Assembly: GCF_001752395.1 (NCBI RefSeq)
Contig: NZ_MKEK01000001.1
Span: 715,244 to 779,243 of the forward strand
Reading direction: 5' to 3'
DNA length: 64,000 nucleotides
Source of the DNA: Rheinheimera salexigens
GTDB lineage: Bacteria; Pseudomonadota; Gammaproteobacteria; Enterobacterales; Alteromonadaceae
The notes under the pieces were generated by a model, which was not told where the DNA came from, made no database searches, and saw nothing but the letters and a program-made list of their open reading frames with translations. The position numbers and the translations under genes are program-made. Below, in pieces: positions 55,431 through 64,000 of the stretch (the stretch's first letter is position 1; every line of letters begins with the position of its first letter).

Positions 55431-55458
55431 ATAGTGCTATGCACAAATATGCTAGCCG

Positions 55459-56282
55459 TTATTGGTTAACTGTCAACGCCGACTGTGTTGGCATTAACTT
55501 ACCTAAGATAAAGTCTATTGCAGCTTCACTTTGAAATGAATTATGGTTTGAAGGTGCGATGATCAACTGTTGAAATAAATGGGTAAACTCGCTTGGTAGC
55601 GTGACTAACAAGGCACCAATATAGCCAATAGTAGAATTAGCCACTTGTGAGCCTTTTAATGGAGTATCTAAGAAAAAACAGTGTTGTCTTTAAATGCCGG
55701 TTCAAAAATGAAAATATCTTTTAGTGCAGCGTTGTCCACGGTTAATACGGCATCAGGACTTTGATTTAAAGCAGCATCCCAAAGACCTAAATGGGTTTCG
55801 GTCGCTAATAACTTTGCCACCACGCCGCCCATACTGTGACCAATAATCACCGCTTTATCTATCGGGCTTGGGCTAGCAATTTGTTGACTAAAGCTAAATT
55901 GGCTAGGGTTGGCGTACTGTACGTTAACGCTGTCAGTGGTAAAACTAGGCTGCTTAGTCATTTTGATTAACAGATATAAAGTCTGGTTATAACTCGTAAG
56001 CGCATACTGGCGTAGCGGTTGGCTTAAATCTGCTCTACTCAACAACTCGTTACTACAATGAACCAATAATACTAAACCGATATCGGTGTCTTTGGTTAAA
56101 GACAGGCAATGCTGGTGCACTTCGTTGGTTGTCAGATCATGGAAATTCGGCAGCTGGCCAGCTACTAACGCTTTTTTAACCCTGACGTTAGGCTCTTGTT
56201 GTTGAAAAAAGCGTGCTGATGAGCAACTTGTTAGCAAAGTAACAAGGCATAGCAAACAAATGACATGCAATAATTTAAACAT
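55459..56282 (-). pseudogene. Lipase-like alpha/beta hydrolase lipoprotein, frameshifted
   Basis: The start encodes a lipoprotein signal (LLCLVTLLTSC) and a hydrolase with the nucleophile elbow VIIGHSMGGVVAKLLA near residue 150. The frame stops at 55668-55670 after FKDNTVFS. In the next frame the expected sequence continues (FLDTPLKGSQVANSTIGY to TAA at 55459). The break is at a run of six Ts on the minus strand near 55674-55685; adding one T restores a 274-residue protein with the usual TP-x-x-GS loop. In the sequence as given the enzyme lacks its C-terminal half. It probably hydrolyses lipids or esters at the cell envelope when intact. Confidence 0.8.
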
Positions 56283-56402
56283 CGCTATTTAGCATACGAA
56301 TTAAGCATAAGTATTGAAAATAAGTATTAAGCATGAACTAACAATAGTTTATCTGCACTTCTTTGTGAACTAGCAGCCTTAATTTTAATGGCTAAAATAC
56401 GG

Positions 56403-57131
56403 TTACTTTAGTAATAACCAAGTACCTAATAGCAACAGTAAGTAGTTCATAACTTTTAAAAATAATTGTTTATCGATGCTGGTATTTATCTTTACTCCTA
56501 TCCAGTTACCGAGCAGTGCCAGCGGAAAAAATAGCAGGGCCGTAACAATAGTAGCGCTTGGTAATAAGCCAAAAGATAGGGCGGCAATTAGCTTAAAAAT
56601 ATTCATCATGGCGAAGAATATGGCCGCAGTAGCGACAAACTTACTGGGGGTTAAGCCAATAGCGCTAAAGTAAATAATAATGGGTGGGCCACCAGCGTGC
56701 ACTAAGCTGCTAGTTATGCCGGAAAACATCGACATCACGACAGCGCCAATTTTATTACTGAGAAAGCTAAGTGTAGTTTGCTTAAATAGGATATTTTTTA
56801 GGGCAAAAACAATACAAATAAGGGCAATAATCAATCTGAGATAGTCAGGGTTAATCAGGTCTATCACTAAATAAGCAATGATAACCCCTAATAATGCGCC
56901 AGGGATTAGCGGCAGTAATAGCCGATTATCCCATTTTCGCCAAAAGCTTTTAACACTTAAGATGTCTGCAATAATCAATAATGGCAGCATTAAAGCAATA
57001 GCTTGGCTAGCGGGCAACTTTAGCATTAATAGGGGCACGGCGAATACGCCTAATGCCCCAGCAAATGCGGATTTTGATATACCAATTAGCACAACAACAA
57101 AGGCTATTAGTACTAAGGTTGTCATATCCAT
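56403..57131 (-). CDS. TauE/SafE family membrane permease
   Basis: The 242-residue protein has seven to eight membrane helices and the family's GALGVFAVPLLML near residue 25 and SSLVHAGGPPIIIYF near 140. Members export sulfite or organosulfur anions, or import carboxylates, across the inner membrane; the substrate here is unknown. It starts 13 bases after the pirin stop on the same strand and is probably cotranscribed with it. Confidence 0.88.
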   Translation of the reverse strand: MDMTTLVLIAFVVVLIGISKSAFAGALGVFAVPLLMLKLPASQAIALMLPLLIIADILSVKSFWRKWDNRLLLPLIPGALLGVIIAYLVIDLINPDYLRLIIALICIVFALKNILFKQTTLSFLSNKIGAVVMSMFSGITSSLVHAGGPPIIIYFSAIGLTPSKFVATAAIFFAMMNIFKLIAALSFGLLPSATIVTALLFFPLALLGNWIGVKINTSIDKQLFLKVMNYLLLLLGTWLLLK

Positions 57132-57144
57132 AGTAACGCTTTAC

Positions 57145-57839
57145 CTATCGCACTGGCGGTAGGGTAAACCATAGCGCTTCAAGGTCAGAACTAGCTTGCA
57201 GTTCAAGCTGTTGCTTAGGATCCATAGCAAAGGCATCACCAGCAGTAAAAGATTCATTAGCAACTTTTAGCTCGCCTTTTACTAAGTGTAAATAACCTAT
57301 GTAATCACCCGGCGTTAGGTTAAAAGTATCGTTTTGTTTTAACACCAGCCGCGATAAGCTGGCATCTTGGTTTAATGATAAGGTGCCATTTTCACCCGTC
57401 GCGGTAATTAACGGTGTTAGCGGCCCATTTTGTGGAATAGTTTTTGTTCATAACTTGGTTTAATACCCATTTTATTGGGTTGGATCCAAATTTGAAAAAA
57501 CTTCACCTTTTCCGTGTCTGACGGGTTAAACTCAGAATGCATCACGCCACTACCTGCACTCATGCGCTGCACATCACCAGCGGGAACAATGTGCTTATTG
57601 CCCTCACTGTCTTCATGCTTTAACGCACCTTCAGTCACATAAGAGATAATTTCCATGTCACGGTGACCGTGAGTGCCAAAACCTTGGCCGGGCATAACCA
57701 TATCGTCGTTAATCACCCGCAGAGCCGAAACGCCCATATGTTTAGGATCATGGTAGCTGCCAAAAGAAAAACTGTGCTTGCTCACTAACCAGCCTAAATT
57801 GACCGCGCCTCTATCTGCAGCTCGTCTAATGTATTTCAT
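57145..57839 (-). pseudogene. Pirin family protein (YhhW-like), frameshifted
   Basis: The N-terminal 140 residues are a clear pirin cupin with the metal-site His/Glu set (GFGTHGHRDMEIISYV, GVMHSEFNPS, QIWIQP), then a stop after LFHKMGR. One frame over, the sequence continues FPQNGPLTPLITATGENG and joins a second open frame to TGA/TAA at 57145. One C is missing from a CC near 57436; TTC CCA CAA AAT would restore a 231-residue protein, the length of E. coli YhhW. Intact, YhhW-type pirins have quercetinase-like activity and answer to redox or electrophile stress. The LysR regulator gene lies 110 bases upstream and is also broken. Confidence 0.85.
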
Positions 57840-57950
57840 GGTTTAATTCCTTCTCTAATTACAATGAGGCTAGTTTAACGTTTACCTGAAACGATTAAAA
57901 TTAGTTAATCTAGCGTCTATCATTCTAATTAAGCGAATGTGATCTAAGCT

Positions 57951-58845
57951 TTATGAAGCTAGCAGTGATTGACAACGGTATCTTAACTCGCCTAAAAACG
58001 CTCTCGCTGCCGGGCCTAAGCTGTCACCATCTTTAAAAATGAGGTGCAGTTGCATAGATCGACGGCTATTGTTACGTAACGGCAGCGGCAGTAATTGGCC
58101 ACTAGCAAGCTGTTGCTCAATAGCGCTGCTGGGTAGCCAGGCAAAGCCCAGACCATTACAAATCATATCTATAGAAGTGCGTAAATGGCTGACCGTCCAG
58201 CGTTGATTGGCGCCTAGCCAGCCGGCATCGCTTTTATTAAGCAAGGCTGAGTCTCTAACCACCACTTGGCGATGGCTTTTTAAGTCTTGCTCTGACAGAT
58301 CTCGGTTAAAGGCATGTAAAGCATGTTCAGGGTTGGCCACCGCCATAAAATCTATCTGGCATAGTTGCTCACTAAAGCCATCTATTAAGGCCACTGGCGA
58401 AATAGCAATATCGACATCAGCATTCTTTATTAACTCGCTGGCGCCGCTAAGTACGGATTCCACCAGTTCAATTTGCAACATAGGATATTGAGCCGAAACG
58501 CTCTCTAACACTTGATACAAAATGGCATGGGGAAACATTTCATCTACCGCAATGCGTAAGTGTGACTGCTGTGCCTTGGCCCAGGGTTTGGCCGACAATT
58601 TCTAATTTAGCTGCTTCATCCAGCAGAAAATTAGCTCTTCTTAACATTAAAGTACCGGCTTCGGTTAACACCGTTTTGCGACCTTCGATTTCAAATAACT
58701 TGACGTTTAAAGTGCTTTCTATTTTGCCCACTGCATTGTGGATACTAGACTGACTTTTATGGATGCCTTGAGCCGCTTGATTAAAACCGCCAAATTGCAC
58801 CACAGAGCGAAACATCCGCCATTGCTCTAGAGTGACTCTAAGCAT
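57951..58845 (-). pseudogene. LysR-family regulator, frameshifted
   Basis: The frame from ATG 58845 gives a winged helix (FRSVVQFGGFNQAAQGIHKSQ, HNAVGKIESTLNVKLFE) but stops after LGQGTAVTLTHCGR. The other frame begins AKAQQSHLRIAVDEMFP and continues through the substrate-binding domain to 57951. One extra base, best placed in GGG near 58577-58580, explains it; QTLAKAQQSHLRIAV then reads through for 297 residues, a normal LysR length. As given, the DNA-binding and effector domains are separated. It overlaps the end of the kef gene and lies upstream of the pirin and TauE genes that it may control. Confidence 0.85.
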
Positions 58846-60718
58846 CTTTTATCTCTTTATTTATGTGCGCATCTTGTTTCTCAGCGGCTTGGTTGGCACT
58901 TCCTGAGCAAGTGTCCAATTTTTCTTGCTGCTGTTTATCCGCATTTAGTACTTGTTTTAGATCATCTAAGCGCTGTTTGACGGCTACGCCATAACTGCGA
59001 TCATCGCCCCATAAATGCGCCAGTTTATGCAGAGATTCCTGATCATGGGCGGAAAATAACTGTCCGGCACGTTCGGCATCGTCACGGTTATTACCAAGTA
59101 AGGTCAAGGCTTCAACGGCTAAATGTAGTGCCGAGTGAAAAGTTTCTCGCTCAAAGCTAGTGACGCCGATATGCAGCAGTTCATAAGCATGGCGACGGTC
59201 AATGGCACGGGCGACTATTTTTAGTTGCGGGTAATGTTTTTTAGCCAGCTCAGCAATCTTTAATATTTTATCAGCATCATCTATGGCAATAACCAGCAGT
59301 TTGGCTTCGTTGGCGCCGGCGGCCGCTAATAGATCACGGTTAGCCGCATCGCCATAAAACACTTTATTGCCAAAGCGGCGCACCAAATCGATTTGACTTG
59401 AACTGTGGTCCAATATAGACAAATGATAGCCTTGAGCACTAAGCAAGCGACCGACAATTTGGCCAAATCGACCATAGCCAGCAATGATGACATTTTTAGT
59501 CGCTTCCATCTGTTCAGGGTGATCGTATGCTTGATTAGCTTGTGTGTTTTTATTGAAAAATTTATCGTAAACAATAAGCAGTAAAGGCGCCATTAGCATG
59601 GATATAGCCACTACTAAGGTAGTAATTTTGCTTTGCTCTGGACTAAGTATTTGTAAAGTAGAAGTGAGTGATAGCAAAACAAAGGCAAATTCACCGCCTT
59701 GAGCCAAAGCCAAGGTGAATAACAGCTTTTGCTTACTTTTCATATTAAAAAGTACCGCTAACAAATACAGTACTAACGCTTTAACCACTATTAATCCGGC
59801 TACCAGCATAATAACTAGTGACAGGTTTTCAAATAACAACGGAAAGTCGATTGACGCGCCAACGGTGATAAAAAATAAGCCAAGCAGCAAGCCCTTAAAA
59901 GGCTCAATATCAACTTCAAGCTCATGCCGAAATTCGTTATCCGCTAACACCACACCGGCTAAAAAAGTACCCAAAGCAGGGGATAATCCAATTTTTTGCA
60001 TAATCACGGCTATGGCAATAACTAAGAATAGTGCCAGCAGAGTAAATAATTCTCTTAGCCGCGTTTCTGCGATGTACCTAAATAACGGCGCGGAAATATA
60101 TCTACCGGCAATTATAATGGCAGCGATAACAATAAATGAAATCAACACTTGGCCGTACACAGGGTAGTGTTCTATTAGGTTATTATGATCTGTTGCAACA
60201 CTAATAGTGTCACTAAAAGCTAATAGGGGTAATAACGCTAAGATGGGAATAACCGCAATATCTTGAAACAACAATACCGAAAAAGCATTTTGGCCGGCGT
60301 CTTGTTTTATCCAGCCTTTTTCAGTGAGGGTTTGCAGCACTATAGCTGTTGAAGACAATGCCAGCATTAAGCCAATGGCTAATGCAGTTTCCCAACGTAG
60401 GGCTAGCGCATAATGGCCAATAACAAAAAACACGGCACTGGTTAATACCACTTGCAGGCCACCTAAGCCAATAATGGAATTTTTAAGCTTCCAGAGCCGA
60501 GAAGGTTGCAGCTCTAAACCGACTAAAAATAACATCATTACCACACCGAACTCGGCAAAATGCATCACATCGGTCTGATCGCCCACCAGAGCTAAGGCAA
60601 AAGGGCCTATTAATATACCGGCTAGCAAATACCCCAGCACCGAGCCTAAACCTAGTCGCTTGGCAATGGGAACGGCCACAATGGCTGCGGCTAAATATAT
60701 TAAGGCAATTTCAATCAT
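58838..60718 (-). CDS. Monovalent cation:proton antiporter-2 (Kef type)
   Basis: The 626-residue protein has a CPA2 antiporter domain with about 12 helices (residues 1-385, with MLFLVGLELQPSRLW, ALSSTAIVLQTL, GTFLAGVVLADNEFR), a TrkA-N NAD-binding domain (about 400-520, VIIAGYGRFGQIVGRLL) and a charged C-terminus with AHDQESLHKLAHLWGDD. This is the KefB/KefC layout of glutathione-gated potassium efflux, which acidifies the cell during electrophile attack. Glutathione gating cannot be confirmed by eye. The LysR gene starts inside its last codons, so they are one transcript. Confidence 0.9.
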   Translation of the reverse strand: MIEIALIYLAAAIVAVPIAKRLGLGSVLGYLLAGILIGPFALALVGDQTDVMHFAEFGVVMMLFLVGLELQPSRLWKLKNSIIGLGGLQVVLTSAVFFVIGHYALALRWETALAIGLMLALSSTAIVLQTLTEKGWIKQDAGQNAFSVLLFQDIAVIPILALLPLLAFSDTISVATDHNNLIEHYPVYGQVLISFIVIAAIIIAGRYISAPLFRYIAETRLRELFTLLALFLVIAIAVIMQKIGLSPALGTFLAGVVLADNEFRHELEVDIEPFKGLLLGLFFITVGASIDFPLLFENLSLVIMLVAGLIVVKALVLYLLAVLFNMKSKQKLLFTLALAQGGEFAFVLLSLTSTLQILSPEQSKITTLVVAISMLMAPLLLIVYDKFFNKNTQANQAYDHPEQMEATKNVIIAGYGRFGQIVGRLLSAQGYHLSILDHSSSQIDLVRRFGNKVFYGDAANRDLLAAAGANEAKLLVIAIDDADKILKIAELAKKHYPQLKIVARAIDRRHAYELLHIGVTSFERETFHSALHLAVEALTLLGNNRDDAERAGQLFSAHDQESLHKLAHLWGDDRSYGVAVKQRLDDLKQVLNADKQQQEKLDTCSGSANQAAEKQDAHINKEIKDA

Positions 60719-60769
60719 TTATAGCTCTTTATTTAGGGGTAGTGTTTTTTAATTTTATTTAGTTAGCTG

Positions 60770-62026
60770 TTATTCTGCAGTCGTTTCAACAACTAATTTA
60801 CTATGTAGTGTTTTATGCACCGGGCATTTGTCGGCGATAGCCAGCAGCCTTTGTCGTTGTTCATCGCTAATATCGCCAACAATCTTTATTTTTCGGCTGA
60901 TAAGCTCGACATGGCCATCTTGTTCGTCACAGTTTTTACAATCCTGATGGTAGTTTTTGCTGTGACTTAAGCTGACGCTAATATCAGTAATGGCCAACTT
61001 TTTATGCTTGGCATACATGCGCATTGTCATTACAGTGCAAGTACCTAAAGCCGCTAACAAATGCTCGTATGGATCGGGGCCAAGGTTTTGCCCGCCTACT
61101 GCCAAGGGTTCGTCAGCTAACCAAAAATGACTATCACTGCTGACATTAAGGGTAAAGTTATGATCTTTCTCTGTTACTACTAAGCTGCCGTTTTCAGTAA
61201 TGGTTTTTTCTGCTGCATCATCAGTAGCGTCATCGCTTATATCATTAGTGATGTCATCAGCTACGTCATCGGTATCTGTATGCAGATACTTATCTGCCCA
61301 GCTGCTAATTACAGTAGCGGCATATTCTGCATCTGCTTTATTGGATAATAAGTGATCGGCTTTGTCTAACGAAATAAAGCTTTTAGGATGTTTAACACTG
61401 CTGTAGATTTTTTCAGCTTCATTAATAGACACCACCGTATCAACCGGACTGTGTAAAATTAACAGCGCTTTACCGTTAAGGCCAAAATGATGCTGACTAT
61501 TGGCATTAACATCATCAATAAACTGCTTTTGGATAGAAAACTCTCTTAGCCCCAATTTTACCGTTGCTACGCCATCTCGTTTGATGGCATCAACACTGTC
61601 GGCAAAGTTTTTGATAACATGCTCAGCTTTGGCCGGTGCGGCTATTGCAACCACAGCGTTAACAGATTTAATTCTATTAGCCACCGCAAGCACGGCAGCA
61701 CCGCCAAGGCTATGGCCAATTAGTAATTGTGGTGCTTGGTAGTGCTTAGCTAAATAATCAGCTGCCGCGGTTAAGTCAGCAAGGTTCGAGCTAAAGTTGG
61801 TATTAGCAAAGTCACCATCACTATTACCTAAACCAGTAAAATCAAAGCGCAGCACAGCAATACCCTTTGCTACTAAGGCACGTGATATTCTGGTTGCCGC
61901 AGCAATGTCTTTGCCACAGGTAAAGCAGTGGGCAAATATTGCATAAGCTTTTACATGGCTGGCCGGGCTTTCTAACAACCCAGATAGACTGATGCCATTA
62001 CTTATAAAGGTTAGCTTTTCTCTCAC
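60770..62026 (-). CDS. Bifunctional alpha/beta hydrolase-OsmC fusion
   Basis: Start set at GTG 62026: the SD AAAGGAT is six bases upstream and the protein then begins [11 protein letters not shown]; longer frames to 62227 would run into the pirin gene. An alpha/beta hydrolase (residues 1-240: [21 protein letters not shown] with Ser, [16 protein letters not shown] with His) is joined by an acidic linker ([17 protein letters not shown]) to an OsmC domain (about 285-418) with Cys in [15 protein letters not shown] and in DKCPVHKTL, the peroxidatic pair. It may protect against organic hydroperoxides or acyl peroxides. It follows pirin by 52 bases on the same strand. Confidence 0.88.
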   Translation of the reverse strand: MREKLTFISNGISLSGLLESPASHVKAYAIFAHCFTCGKDIAAATRISRALVAKGIAVLRFDFTGLGNSDGDFANTNFSSNLADLTAAADYLAKHYQAPQLLIGHSLGGAAVLAVANRIKSVNAVVAIAAPAKAEHVIKNFADSVDAIKRDGVATVKLGLREFSIQKQFIDDVNANSQHHFGLNGKALLILHSPVDTVVSINEAEKIYSSVKHPKSFISLDKADHLLSNKADAEYAATVISSWADKYLHTDTDDVADDITNDISDDATDDAAEKTITENGSLVVTEKDHNFTLNVSSDSHFWLADEPLAVGGQNLGPDPYEHLLAALGTCTVMTMRMYAKHKKLAITDISVSLSHSKNYHQDCKNCDEQDGHVELISRKIKIVGDISDEQRQRLLAIADKCPVHKTLHSKLVVETTAE

Positions 62027-62078
62027 GTTAGTATCCTTTAGCTTATTTGCTGACAAGTATGTAGAGTAAGTGAGCTTA

Positions 62079-62933
62079 TTATTTAAGTGGAATAAACTCT
62101 TTATCGTCGCCCGGTATGGTAGGAAAACGGCCGTTTTTCCAATCATCTTCGGCTTGTTTAATTCGCTCTTTACTAAAAGAAACAAAATTCCAAGAAATAA
62201 ATGGTACTTGCTCGAATTTCTCACCACCTAACATAATAAAGCGGCCATCAGTTGCTAGCTCAATTTGGCTATCACCTGGTTCTAATAAAATAAACTCATT
62301 GGTGCCGAAGGTTTGACCATTAATAGTAACTTCACCACAAATGGTGAAGATGGCCATTTCTTGCTCTGGGTTAGGCCGGGTGATAACACTGGCTTGGCTG
62401 GCAACAACATCAATATAAAACATGGGTGAATAGGTTTTAACTGGTGAGCTTAAACCATAAGCTTCGCCTACCACTAAGCGCATCATGACACCCTCATGGG
62501 TAATGTGCGGTAAGTCATTTTTTTTGGTGTGGCTAAAGGCAGGTTCTAATTCGGCCATATTTTGGGGTAACGCTACCCAGCATTGTAAGCCGCTTATTGC
62601 ATGGGGGTTGGCCCGAACTTCAAAGCTTTCACGTTCTGAATGGACTATTCTTTTGCCCGATGTCATCCAGTTAACATCACCTGGTTGAATCTCTATATTA
62701 TTACCTAGCGAGTCACGGTGTAAAATACTGCCTGCAAATAAATAGGTTAAGGTTGATAAACCAATATGTGGGTGCGGTCTAACATTAATGCCTTGGCCTG
62801 CAGGAAAGTTATTGGGGCCCATTTGGTCAAAGAAAATAAAAGGCCCAACCATGCGCTTTTCTTGATGCGGCAACACGCGCTTGACACTTAAACCACCAAT
62901 ATCATGATCTTTAGCTTTAAGAATTTTAGCCAT
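62079..62933 (-). CDS. Pirin family protein
   Basis: The intact 284-residue pirin has two cupin halves and the metal-site His/Glu set ([23 protein letters not shown]). It is of the longer type (with [19 protein letters not shown]) and not a copy of the YhhW-like one at 57145-57839. SD GAGGAT stands eight bases before ATG. It is divergent from a LysR gene across a region rich in repeats, so that LysR probably controls it, together with the OsmC fusion gene. Confidence 0.93.
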   Translation of the reverse strand: MAKILKAKDHDIGGLSVKRVLPHQEKRMVGPFIFFDQMGPNNFPAGQGINVRPHPHIGLSTLTYLFAGSILHRDSLGNNIEIQPGDVNWMTSGKRIVHSERESFEVRANPHAISGLQCWVALPQNMAELEPAFSHTKKNDLPHITHEGVMMRLVVGEAYGLSSPVKTYSPMFYIDVVASQASVITRPNPEQEMAIFTICGEVTINGQTFGTNEFILLEPGDSQIELATDGRFIMLGGEKFEQVPFISWNFVSFSKERIKQAEDDWKNGRFPTIPGDDKEFIPLK

Positions 62934-62952
62934 TTAGTGCATCCTCTCTCTA

Positions 62953-63012
62953 TTCATTCTTATTTGGTTGACGAATATTGATATATTCATCATGTTCATT
63001 CTTATTTATGAA
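62953..63012. promoter_or_regulatory. Repeat-rich operator region between pirin and LysR genes
   Basis: TTCATTCTTATTT occurs at 62953-62965 and again at 62995-63007, exactly 42 bp (four helical turns) apart. Between them is GAATAT-TGAT-ATATTC (62973-62988), and the second copy is part of TTCAT-N8-ATGAA (62995-63012). This layout suits a LysR tetramer binding at an activation and a recognition site. Confidence 0.6.
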
Positions 63013-63090
63013 TACTAGCACGTCAAATTAGGCTATATAACAGTCTAAGTATAAATTGAGTGAAATCACTTGATGCTATATTAATTCGCC

Positions 63091-64000
63091 TCAACGGATG
63101 TGATCGAGAATAGTTTTATCCCAATGTGGCGGATTGCCAAAATAACCGTCGATGAAATCAATAAAACAGCGCACTTTATTTGGCAGTAGTTTTCTGTGAG
63201 CATAAACGGCATATAAACCAAAAGGTTCAGGTGAATGCTCAGTTAATACCGGTATCAATTGGCCATTACTAATAGCCTCACTAGCAATAAAAGTGGGTTG
63301 TAAGGCTAAACCCGCCCCCGCGATGGCGGCAGCAATTAACACATCACCATTATTGCTAGATAACCCGGCTCGACTATCTAAATTTTTAGTCTTTAGCCAC
63401 TGATAAATACCGTCTTTATGTGCCATTTCTGAATAACTGTAATGTAAATAACGATGATGTTTTAGATCTTCAGCGACTAAAGGGGTGCCATATTTATTAA
63501 GATAGCCAGGTGATGCGGATAAGATTAGCCGGATCGGCGCCACATACTTAGCAATAAGTGACGAGCTTTTTAATTGGCCAATACGTAGGGCTATATCAAA
63601 ACCTTCTTTAATAATATCAACTTTACGATCACTAAGCTGAAGATCGATATTAACGTTAGGGTGGTGCGACTGAAAATCTGTAATCAGGCTTCCCAAATGC
63701 TTTAATGCAAACGACACGGGCGCGCTGATCTTTAAAGTACCGCTTGGGTTCTGTTGTAAACCGCTCAGTTGCTGGTCCATCTCATCGATACTTAATAATA
63801 TCTGCTGTGCGTGTTGAAAATACTCTGTGCCTGCTTCTGTAAGATTCACTTTTCGGGTGGTGCGGTTAAGCAAACGTACAGCGATGTGCTTTTCTAGTTG
63901 GGACACGTATTTACTAACCAACTGAGGTGATAAGTTTAAGCTTGTTGCTGCTTGACTGAAACTGCCTTCAGTTACTACGGCAACAAAAGCACGCATTGCC
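63091..64000 (-). CDS. LysR-family regulator, N-terminus beyond window
   Basis: About 303 residues run to the right edge. The winged helix (FVAVVTEGSFSQAATSLNLSPQLVSKYVSQLE, with LLNRTTRKVNLTEAG) and the effector domain (LKISAPVSFALKHL, ADRKVDI-like SDRKVDIIKEGFDIALRIG) are complete. The MRAFVAV start at 63996 is probably internal, since LysR proteins usually have a few residues before it. It belongs to the AaeR/DmlR-like subgroup. It is divergent from the intact pirin gene, its likely target. Confidence 0.9.
   Translation of the reverse strand, partial: AMRAFVAVVTEGSFSQAATSLNLSPQLVSKYVSQLEKHIAVRLLNRTTRKVNLTEAGTEYFQHAQQILLSIDEMDQQLSGLQQNPSGTLKISAPVSFALKHLGSLITDFQSHHPNVNIDLQLSDRKVDIIKEGFDIALRIGQLKSSSLIAKYVAPIRLILSASPGYLNKYGTPLVAEDLKHHRYLHYSYSEMAHKDGIYQWLKTKNLDSRAGLSSNNGDVLIAAAIAGAGLALQPTFIASEAISNGQLIPVLTEHSPEPFGLYAVYAHRKLLPNKVRCFIDFIDGYFGNPPHWDKTILDHIR

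Overview
The window reads as chromosomal DNA of a free-living, aerobic, probably aquatic gammaproteobacterium. The A/T-leaning codon use (TTA for Leu), three TonB-dependent receptors, the N-acetylglucosamine genes of the nagB-II/nagA/nagP type beside a SapC gene, a PEP-CTERM protein and a CrbS-type sensor kinase suggest the Alteromonadales/Chromatiaceae group (Rheinheimera or Alishewanella-like). That placement is an inference from gene content, not a measured phylogeny. No insertion sequence, prophage, CRISPR array or rRNA gene was found.

Layout. 1-12 kb is metal handling: an edge-truncated S10 carboxypeptidase, a two-subunit bacterioferritin pair behind a Fur-like palindrome, an M16 metallopeptidase broken by an in-frame stop, a His-rich zinc-type TonB receptor behind two Zur-like boxes, and an Fbp-type Fe(III) ABC transporter behind a Fur-like box. 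12-15 kb has a phage-type N-acetylmuramidase and an unknown eight-helix membrane protein. 15-25 kb has a GntP permease plus lipoprotein alpha/beta hydrolase operon, a divergent TonB receptor, CrbR and CrbS two-component proteins, and 3-hydroxybutyrate dehydrogenase; together they may form a small hydroxy-acid/acetate utilisation locus (hypothesis). 25-32 kb has a frameshifted AbgT transporter, SapC and the GlcNAc genes nagB-II, nagA and nagP. 32-36 kb has coaD, a TetR regulator and the threonine-degrading kbl-tdh pair. 36-40 kb has a PEP-CTERM protein and a large secreted subtilase.

40-52 kb is a phosphate-starvation block: pstS, pstC, pstA, pstB, phoU, then on the minus strand an outer-membrane TonB receptor and a beta-helix-type lipoprotein, and then phoB-phoR. 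Three Pho-box-like sites, each made of 7-bp half-sites 11 bp apart, stand before pstS, phoB and the lipoprotein-receptor pair. This argues that the receptor pair belongs to the Pho regulon.

52-64 kb holds a lipoate ligase with reversed domain order, an RDD protein, tRNA-Leu(CAA), two unknown four-helix membrane proteins, and a minus-strand stress block: a lipase-like lipoprotein, TauE, pirin, a LysR regulator, a Kef-type antiporter, an alpha/beta hydrolase-OsmC fusion, a second pirin and a second LysR regulator cut by the window edge.

Five genes are interrupted: M16 peptidase by a nonsense codon, and AbgT, the lipase-like lipoprotein, one pirin and one LysR each by one base in or next to a short homopolymer. 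Repairing one base restores a family-typical length in each frameshifted case. Either the assembly has homopolymer errors or these genes are newly decayed; raw reads would tell.
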